5,744 bases of DNA. Origin: Scandinavium sp051650185 (GTDB lineage Bacteria > Pseudomonadota > Gammaproteobacteria > Enterobacterales > Enterobacteriaceae). The stretch spans positions 1 to 5,744 of the forward strand of contig NZ_JBOFIN010000153.1 of the NCBI RefSeq assembly GCF_051650185.1, read 5' to 3'. The notes under the pieces are model-generated. The model had not been told where the DNA came from. It saw nothing but the letters and a program-made list of their open reading frames with translations, and did not search any database. Position numbers and translations under genes: made by a program. Shown here in pieces: positions 1-4,147 of this stretch. Numbering within the stretch: position 1 is the stretch's first letter; every line of letters begins with the position of its first letter.

Positions 1-46
1 CAAACTCGGTACGTAATGACATGGTATCTCTCGCATCCCAGGGCAT
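1..46 (-). CDS. IS481-family transposase, N-terminal fragment cut by the window edge
   Basis: Only the first 15 codons are in the window, reading MPWDARDTMSLRTEF on the minus strand. From memory, this resembles the start of IS481-family transposases (MPW-x-ARDTMSLRTEF), which continue into a helix-turn-helix DNA-binding region and a DDE integrase-type catalytic core; both would lie left of position 1. I chose the ATG at 46 because GGAG stands 6 nt upstream of it. An in-frame ATG at 58 would add MESL but has a poorer upstream sequence. The fragment begins about 90 nt inside a boundary ending in the TGT/ACA dinucleotide context usual for this family, which supports the assignment. Whether the transposase is intact cannot be judged. 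The family call rests on a short stretch and is likely rather than certain. Confidence 0.66.
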   Translation of the reverse strand, partial: MPWDARDTMSLRTEF

Positions 47-83
47 AAGCGACTCCATAAACGGGTTCTTATGCCTTAGTTGT

Positions 84-126
84 AAGTGTCTACCATGTCC
101 CCGAACAAGTGTTCATGATGTCCCCG
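84..126 (-). repeat. Two tandem 20-bp boxes in the insertion-sequence end
   Basis: On the minus strand the pattern CGGGGACATnnnnnACACTT occurs twice, at 126-107 and 103-84. The five variable bases are CATGA and GGTAG. The period is 23 bp, about two helical turns, and 15 of 20 positions match. Such repeats inside a terminal region are most simply read as two transposase-binding sites. The plus-strand segment between and across the boxes also forms a short palindrome, GAACA-AG-TGTTC (103-114). The repeat is directly visible; the binding role is inferred. Confidence 0.7.
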
Positions 127-141
127 GACCGTACACCCAAA

Positions 142-196
142 GGGGCGAGGGGATGGTTTTTCCCTCTCCCTTTTAGGGAGAGGGCCGGGGTGAGGG
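142..196. repeat. GC-rich palindromic intergenic repeat
   Basis: The core is a perfect 10-bp inverted repeat, CCCTCTCCCT at 162-171 and AGGGAGAGGG at 175-184, with a TTT loop. G-rich flanks lie on both sides (GGGGCGAGGGG from 142; CCGGGGTGAGGG at 185-196). Similar CCCTCTCCC/GGGAGAGGG...GGTGAGGG elements are, from memory, scattered between genes in Enterobacter and Klebsiella chromosomes. No T-run follows the stem on either strand, so it is not a typical intrinsic terminator. It directly abuts the insertion-sequence boundary. The family name and outer limits are uncertain; the palindrome itself is certain. Confidence 0.6.
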
Positions 197-241
197 TTAG
201 TCAAATTTCTGCTATTCTGCCCGCGCAATTAAGGGGGCAGC

Positions 242-715
242 ATGCTTAACATCGTTTTATTCGAACCAGAAATCCCGCCGAATACCGGCAATATCATCCG
301 CCTGTGCGCCAACACCGGATTTCGTCTGCATATCATCGAACCTATGGGTTTTACCTGGGATGATAAGCGTCTGCGCCGGGCCGGGCTGGATTACCACGAA
401 TTTACCGCTGTGAAGCGCCATGCTGACTATGCCGCCTTCGTTGAAGCCGAACAGCCTCAGCGCCTGTTTGCCCTCACAACGAAGGGCACGCCTGCTCACA
501 GCGCGGTGAGCTATCAGGATGGGGATTTTTTGATGTTTGGCCCGGAAACACGCGGCCTGCCAGCCAGCATTCTTGATGCCCTGCCGCAATCACAGAAAAT
601 CCGTATTCCGATGATGCCAGACAGCCGCAGCATGAATCTGTCCAATGCGGTGTCAGTGGTGGTGTATGAAGCCTGGCGTCAGCTGGGTTATCCGGGTGCG
701 GTATTGCGGAGTTGA
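242..715 (+). CDS. trmL: tRNA (cytidine/uridine-2'-O-)-methyltransferase TrmL
   Basis: TrmL (formerly YibK) is a minimal SPOUT-fold methyltransferase. It uses S-adenosylmethionine to methylate the ribose 2'-O of wobble nucleotide 34 in two leucine tRNAs, in the cytoplasm and as a dimer. The 157 residues equal the E. coli length. Visible motifs are PPNTGNIIRLCANTG (residues 12-26), the SAM-pocket segment LMFGPETRGLP (97-107, with Gly100), and the knot motif IPMMPDSRSMNLSNA (122-136, with Ser130), followed by Tyr142. There is no separate RNA-binding domain, as expected for this subfamily. The ATG is preceded by AAGGGGG (231-237) at 4 nt. A possible -10, TATTCT, lies at 213-218, but no good -35 is visible. 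The gene is a single transcription unit convergent with cysE and normally lies downstream of lldD, which is not seen here. Confidence 0.97.
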   Translation: MLNIVLFEPEIPPNTGNIIRLCANTGFRLHIIEPMGFTWDDKRLRRAGLDYHEFTAVKRHADYAAFVEAEQPQRLFALTTKGTPAHSAVSYQDGDFLMFGPETRGLPASILDALPQSQKIRIPMMPDSRSMNLSNAVSVVVYEAWRQLGYPGAVLRS

Positions 716-721
716 TACGTT

Positions 722-787
722 TGCCGGGTGGCGGCTATGCCTGACCCGGCCTACAAACCACGTAGGCCCGGTAAGCGCCACCGGGCA
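722..787. repeat. BIME: two REP (palindromic unit) sequences in inverted orientation
   Basis: The first REP (722-754) forms the hairpin GCCGGGT (723-729) / ACCCGGC (744-750) and ends in the typical GGCCTAC. The second, on the opposite strand, forms GCCCGGT (766-772) / ACCGGGC (780-786). The two units also pair with each other: TGCCGGGTGGCG (722-733) with 776-787 (one mismatch), and 744-754 with 762-772 (one mismatch). The element fills almost the whole gap between the convergent ends of trmL and cysE. In E. coli such elements stabilise upstream RNA against 3' exonucleases and can bind gyrase, IHF or Pol I; here that role is by analogy. No T-tract is present for an intrinsic terminator. Confidence 0.9.
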
Positions 788-792
788 GTCAA

Positions 793-1614
793 TCAAATGC
801 CGTCACCAAACTCAAAGGTATGGTGAATGCCGTTGAAGTGCTGGTCCATATCCATCGCGGGTTTATCGCTGTCTGGCTTGCCAACAATACGCGCTGGCAC
901 ACCTGCTGCTGTCGTATGCGGTGGCACCGGTTGTAAGACGACAGAACCCGCCCCAATCTTCGCACCACGCCCGACTTCGATATTGCCGAGAATTTTTGCT
1001 CCTGCGCCAATCATCACCCCTTCGCGAATTTTCGGGTGACGGTCGCCGCTGGTTTTCCCTGTACCGCCGAGCGTCACGGATTGCAGGATTGAGACGTCGT
1101 TTTCGATAACCGCTGTTTCCCCCACCACGATGCCTGTGGCGTGGTCGAGCATGATCCCCCGGCCAATTTTTGCTGCCGGGTGAATGTCGACCTGGAAGGT
1201 CACCGACACCTGATTTTGCAGGAAAATCGCCAGCGCGCGACGCCCCTGATTCCACAGCCAGTGGCCGATGCGATAGGCCTGCAGCGCATGGAACCCTTTC
1301 AGATAGAGCAACGGTGTGGAGTATTTGTCGACTGCCGGGTCGCGGGTGCGCACGGCCTGAATATCACAGGCGGCGGAGGCGATCATTTCCGGGTCGGCGG
1401 CGTAAGCCTCTTCCACCACTTCACGAATCGCGATGGCAGGCATGATTGAGGAGGCAAGCTTATTGGCGAGCATGTAGCTCAGCGCGCTGCCCAGGTTTTC
1501 GTGCTTCAGGAGCGTGGCGTGGTAAAAACTGGCAAGCATGGGCTCGCAGTCAGCCAACGCGCGAGCTTCGGCTTTGATATTGTTCCAGACAATTTCCAGT
1601 TCTTCACACGGCAT
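793..1614 (-). CDS. cysE: Serine O-acetyltransferase CysE
   Basis: CysE transfers acetyl from acetyl-CoA to L-serine to give O-acetylserine, the committed step of cysteine synthesis. It forms hexamers and joins CysK in the cysteine synthase complex. The 273 residues equal the E. coli length. The N-terminal half is helical; from about residue 140 the left-handed beta-helix of hexapeptide repeats begins. Catalytic and substrate residues Asp92, Asp157, His158 and His193 are all present. So is Met256, a position where E. coli changes relieve cysteine feedback, and the C-terminal Ile273 that inserts into the CysK active site. I start at the ATG at 1614 because GGAG precedes it by 6 nt and it matches the family; an upstream in-frame ATG at 1680 would add 22 unrelated residues. 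It is the last gene of the minus-strand cluster, 79 nt after gpsA. Confidence 0.98.
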   Translation of the reverse strand: MPCEELEIVWNNIKAEARALADCEPMLASFYHATLLKHENLGSALSYMLANKLASSIMPAIAIREVVEEAYAADPEMIASAACDIQAVRTRDPAVDKYSTPLLYLKGFHALQAYRIGHWLWNQGRRALAIFLQNQVSVTFQVDIHPAAKIGRGIMLDHATGIVVGETAVIENDVSILQSVTLGGTGKTSGDRHPKIREGVMIGAGAKILGNIEVGRGAKIGAGSVVLQPVPPHTTAAGVPARIVGKPDSDKPAMDMDQHFNGIHHTFEFGDGI

Positions 1615-1636
1615 TGCATACTCCAGAAGCGATGAT

Positions 1637-1670
1637 AATGGCCGGTCAGTTCTGTGCCGACCGGGCCATT
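1637..1670 (-). promoter_or_regulatory. Hairpin in the gpsA-cysE intergenic region
   Basis: An imperfect inverted repeat pairs AATGGCCGGTC (1637-1647, plus strand) with GACCGGGCCATT (1659-1670). That is 11 base pairs with one bulged G and an 11-nt loop. In the minus-strand transcript it lies between the gpsA stop (1694) and the cysE Shine-Dalgarno sequence (1624-1621). No U-run follows, so it does not look like an intrinsic terminator. It could be an RNA-processing or stability element, or modulate cysE expression relative to gpsA. The structure is seen; the function is unknown. Confidence 0.55.
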
Positions 1671-1693
1671 CAGGTAACAACGATTCCTTGCGA

Positions 1694-2713
1694 TTAGCGG
1701 TGGCTGCGCTCTTCCTTGCTGGCGCGACCTAATAAGGTCAATGCTGCCTCGCGCGCGTTTTTTCCGCAATACAATACCTGATAAATTTCCTCGGTTATTG
1801 GCATTTCGACACCAAAACGGTGGGCAAGTGCCCTCACCTCTTTGGTATTGCGGTAGCCTTCAACCACCTGGCCAATCGCATCCTGTGCGCTTTGTACGTC
1901 TTTGCCCTGGCCAAGCGCCATGCCAAAACGACGGTTGCGCGACTGGTTGTCGGTGCAGGTCAGCACTAAATCGCCCAGCCCTGCCATCCCCATAAAGGTG
2001 GAAGGGTCAGCACCTAACGCGGCACCCAGGCGTGACATTTCTGCCAGACCACGGGTAATCAGCGCCGTACGTGCGTTGGCGCCAAAGCCAATGCCGTCGG
2101 ACATGCCTGCGCCAATCGCGATGACGTTTTTCACCGCCCCACCCAGCTGCACACCGATAAAATCAGGGTTGCTGTAGACGCGGAAGCTTTTGCCGCAGTG
2201 CAGCAGCTTTTGCAAATCATCGGCAAATTGCGGATCGGTGGAGGCCAGGGCAATCGCCGTTGGCATGCCTGCCGCCAGCTCTTTCGCGAAGGTTGGCCCG
2301 GAAATCACCGCCAGCGGGATAGCCTCACCCAACGCTTCGCGGGCGACATCCTGCAGCAAACGACCGGTTTCTGCTTCCAGCCCTTTTGTGGCCCATACCA
2401 GGCGCGCATCAGGACGTAGCAACGGTTTCAGCTGACGCAGCACTTCGCCAAACACATGGCTTGGCACGACGACCAGAATATCGCGGCTGGCGGCTAACGC
2501 TTTGGCGAGATCGGTTTCGAGATGCAGCGTATCGGGGAAAGGCACATCGGGAAGGAAAGCCGTATTACAACGGTCACGTTGCAACAGCTCGATATGTTTT
2601 GGGTCGTGGCCCCAGAGCACAACATCGTGCCCGTTTCTTGCCAGGGTGATGGCAAGAGCGGTGCCGTACGAACCGGCACCGATCACAGTCATTGCAGCTT
2701 TACGTGCGTTCAT
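1694..2713 (-). CDS. gpsA: Glycerol-3-phosphate dehydrogenase [NAD(P)+] GpsA
   Basis: GpsA is the cytoplasmic enzyme that reduces dihydroxyacetone phosphate to sn-glycerol 3-phosphate, the backbone for phospholipid synthesis; it is feedback-inhibited by its product in E. coli. The 339 residues equal the E. coli length. The Rossmann domain opens with VIGAGSYGTAL (10-20, GxGxxG). Further visible signatures are ATKG (108-111, Lys110), SGPTFAKE (138-145), GGAVKNVIAIGAG (191-203, with the general-base Lys195), GLGDL with Asp248, and the substrate-binding TCTDNQSRNRRFG (252-264). The ATG at 2713 overlaps the secB stop in TGATG, and AGGA precedes it by 6 nt inside secB, which points to translational coupling with the chaperone gene. 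All key residues are present and the frame is intact. Confidence 0.98.
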   Translation of the reverse strand: MNARKAAMTVIGAGSYGTALAITLARNGHDVVLWGHDPKHIELLQRDRCNTAFLPDVPFPDTLHLETDLAKALAASRDILVVVPSHVFGEVLRQLKPLLRPDARLVWATKGLEAETGRLLQDVAREALGEAIPLAVISGPTFAKELAAGMPTAIALASTDPQFADDLQKLLHCGKSFRVYSNPDFIGVQLGGAVKNVIAIGAGMSDGIGFGANARTALITRGLAEMSRLGAALGADPSTFMGMAGLGDLVLTCTDNQSRNRRFGMALGQGKDVQSAQDAIGQVVEGYRNTKEVRALAHRFGVEMPITEEIYQVLYCGKNAREAALTLLGRASKEERSHR

Positions 2714-3180
2714 CAGGCATCCTGATGTTGTTCAGCACCTTCGCCAGCCTGCTGCTGCAGATAGTTCATGAACAGCGCATCAAAGTTCACTGGCGCAAGG
2801 TTCAGTTGCGGGAATGTACCGCGACCCACCAGGCTGGTGATGCATTCGCGAGCATACGGGAACAGGATGTTCGGGCAGTATGCACCCAGGCAATGCGCCA
2901 TCTGGTTACCGTCGATGCCTTCGATGGAGAAAATGCCGCCCTGCTGAACTTCACACAGGAACGCGGTTTCTTCACCCAGAGACGCGGTAACGGTCACACG
3001 CAGTACGACTTCGTATACGCCTTCAGCCAGTTGGGTAGAAGCCGTATCCAGATCAAGTTTAACCTCTGGCTGCCAGTCTTTCTGGAAAACATGTGGCGCA
3101 TTTGGCGCTTCAAAGGAAACGTCTTTGGTGTAGATGCGCTGGATCTGGAAAGTCATTTCTGGGTTGTTTTGTTCTGACAT
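2713..3180 (-). CDS. secB: Protein-export chaperone SecB
   Basis: SecB is a cytosolic homotetramer that holds preproteins unfolded and delivers them to SecA at the SecYEG translocon. The 155 residues equal the E. coli length, and the sequence is nearly the same along the core, for example FPYARECI (107-114) and RGTFPQLNLAPVNFDALF (120-137). Residues known in E. coli to contact SecA (Asp20, Glu24, Leu75, Glu77) are present. The acidic, flexible C-terminus ending EQHQDA fits the tail that meets the SecA zinc domain. AAGGA lies 7 nt before the ATG. It is 19 nt downstream of grxC, and its stop codon overlaps the gpsA start by one base, so these genes are very probably cotranscribed. Confidence 0.98.
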   Translation of the reverse strand: MSEQNNPEMTFQIQRIYTKDVSFEAPNAPHVFQKDWQPEVKLDLDTASTQLAEGVYEVVLRVTVTASLGEETAFLCEVQQGGIFSIEGIDGNQMAHCLGAYCPNILFPYARECITSLVGRGTFPQLNLAPVNFDALFMNYLQQQAGEGAEQHQDA

Positions 3181-3199
3181 CTTTTTGTCCTTAAAAGGG

Positions 3200-3451
3200 T
3201 TATTTCAGCAGGGGATCAAGTCCACCACGTGCATCAAGTGCATACAAGTCGTCACAGCCGCCAATGTGCTGTGCATCAATAAAAATCTGCGGCACCGTGG
3301 TGCGGCCACTACGTTCAATCATCTCTTCGCGCTTCGCCGCGTTACCATCAATGGGTAACTCCTGGAAACTGACGCCTTTTTCGTTCAGCAACGCTTTTGC
3401 GCGGTGGCAGAACGGACAAGTTGCTTTGGTGTAGATCTCGATATTGGCCAT
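3200..3451 (-). CDS. grxC: Glutaredoxin 3 (CPFC active site)
   Basis: GrxC is a small cytoplasmic dithiol glutaredoxin. It reduces disulfides and glutathione mixed disulfides using glutathione, and can serve ribonucleotide reductase. The 83 residues equal the E. coli length, in one thioredoxin fold. The active site is TCPFC (Cys12 and Cys15, counting Met1); the E. coli protein has CPYC, so Tyr is Phe here. Also visible are the cis-proline motif TVP (52-54) and the glutathione-binding GGCDD (64-68), whose Cys66 is the third cysteine of this family. GAGG precedes the ATG by 7 nt. It is 17 nt after yibN and 19 nt before secB, consistent with an operon. The Tyr-to-Phe change should preserve the redox chemistry and may shift potential or substrate preference slightly. 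Confidence 0.97.
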   Translation of the reverse strand: MANIEIYTKATCPFCHRAKALLNEKGVSFQELPIDGNAAKREEMIERSGRTTVPQIFIDAQHIGGCDDLYALDARGGLDPLLK

Positions 3452-3468
3452 AACGTTACCTCAGATAA

Positions 3469-3900
3469 TTACTTACCACGAACCAGCGGCAGGTTTTCAC
3501 CGCTCCAGCCAGCAACACCTTCTTTCAGAACAAACACGCGCTCAAAGCCCGCTTTATTCAGTGCAGTGGCCGGATCCTGTGCCTGCATACCAGAACCATC
3601 AACAACAATGATGGGTTTATCTTTATGCTTTTCAAGCTCACCGAGGTTATTGGCTTTGATTTCAGTCGGCAGCAGGTTAATCGACCCCGCGATATGGCCT
3701 TTACGGAAATCGTCACGCTGACGTAAATCCACCACCACCGCCTCTTCTTTGTTGATAAGACGGGTCGCTTCGCCACGGGTGATCACCTTAATTTTCGAGG
3801 TTAACCCTTTGAATGTCGTGAACAGAACGGCTGCCAGTAAGCCAACCCAGGCAATGCTCAGGATAGGGTGGCGACTCACAAATTGCATAATTTCTTGCAT
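3469..3900 (-). CDS. yibN: YibN, membrane-anchored rhodanese-like protein without cysteine
   Basis: The 143 residues equal the E. coli YibN length. One N-terminal membrane helix (about residues 13-30, ILSIAWVGLLAAVLFTTF) is followed by the basic segment KGLTSKIK and then a rhodanese domain (about 40-140). That domain shows VVVDLRQRDDFRKGHIAGSI (55-74) and ends in GWSGENLPL. The positive residues after the helix suggest that the domain faces the cytoplasm. At the usual catalytic-cysteine loop the sequence reads VVDGSGMQAQ (99-108), with Asp101 where sulfurtransferases have Cys. No cysteine occurs anywhere in the protein, so classical thiosulfate sulfurtransferase chemistry is excluded. From memory, recent E. 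coli work reports YibN as a partner of the YidC insertase; a place beside secB would suit that. The start is supported by homology: GGGAG lies an unusually long 12 nt upstream, separated by six C residues. Confidence 0.94.
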   Translation of the reverse strand: MQEIMQFVSRHPILSIAWVGLLAAVLFTTFKGLTSKIKVITRGEATRLINKEEAVVVDLRQRDDFRKGHIAGSINLLPTEIKANNLGELEKHKDKPIIVVDGSGMQAQDPATALNKAGFERVFVLKEGVAGWSGENLPLVRGK

Positions 3901-4147
3901 GGGGGGTAATAACTCCCGACTCAGTGATTAAAATTCAGGAAAGGAGTATACCTGTGCGTTTGTGCAAATACAGCACGCGGACATAAGCTAATCCATTTTC
4001 TGCGGCCTGAAACGAAAAAATAAGAGCAAAAATAACCAAACTTACCGCCAGCCGGACCCGATCTTTGATCTTCCGAGGCAGATTTATCGATTCAGCTGTA
4101 GTAAAATTACGCAAATTTTTTATCTTGTGAGCATAGAGGTTGTCGCA
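3901..4147. other. Divergent intergenic region between yibN and gpmM
   Basis: This 247-nt stretch must hold the promoters of both the minus-strand yibN cluster and gpmM. I see a fair minus-strand -10 (TATACT, 3950-3945). I also see a pair of GATC sites 3 nt apart (4060-4063, 4067-4070) and an AT-rich block (4102-4126) just before gpmM. For gpmM, TAAAAT at 4102-4107 is a possible -10 but has no convincing -35 at a normal distance. No small gene, tRNA or terminator is apparent. Confidence 0.6.
3945..3973 (-). promoter_or_regulatory. Candidate promoter of the yibN-grxC-secB-gpsA-cysE cluster
   Basis: On the minus strand TATACT at 3950-3945 matches five of six bases of the sigma70 -10 consensus. 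At 17 nt upstream the hexamer is CTGTAT (3973-3968), a poor -35. Transcription would start near 3938, giving a leader of roughly 38 nt that includes the GGGAG and the C6 run before yibN. The weak -35 suggests an activator or modest constitutive use, if the site is real. Confidence 0.4.

Larger units (their letters stand above)
1..135 (-). mobile_element. IS481-family insertion sequence, transposase-proximal end (partial)
   Basis: Read on the minus strand, the element would begin with TGTACGGTCC at 135. It then carries two copies of a 20-bp box, and the transposase start codon follows at 46. The TGT tip and the transposase N-terminus suit IS481. Immediately outside, from 136, the sequence becomes a GC-rich palindromic intergenic repeat of different character, consistent with a junction. 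The other end and the target-site duplication are outside the window, so the exact tip is inferred. In E. coli the gene upstream of trmL is lldD. No lldD coding sequence is visible between the element and trmL, so the element probably sits between those two genes or has replaced part of that region. Confidence 0.62.

Noticed and set aside
162..184. Palindrome as an intrinsic terminator upstream of trmL
   Set aside because: The stem is strong but neither strand has a T-run after it; the plus strand continues with CCGGGG and the minus strand with AAAAACC.
645..836. Short plus-strand ORF across the trmL end and BIME
   Set aside because: It overlaps trmL in another frame and runs through the REP sequences. 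It has no ribosome-binding site or recognisable product.
1615..1680. 22-residue N-terminal extension of CysE from the ATG at 1680
   Set aside because: The extension crosses the intergenic hairpin, has no family counterpart, and the ATG at 1614 has a good ribosome-binding site and gives the usual 273 residues.
793..3900. A new defence or mobile gene system within the minus-strand cluster
   Set aside because: All five genes are recognisable core genes of the E. coli order, with full lengths and intact key residues. No extra gene, CRISPR array or tRNA is inserted.
4127..4147. GTG start of gpmM giving seven extra residues
   Set aside because: The AGAGGT ribosome-binding site (4135-4140) lies inside this extension and serves the ATG at 4148, which gives the usual 514 residues.
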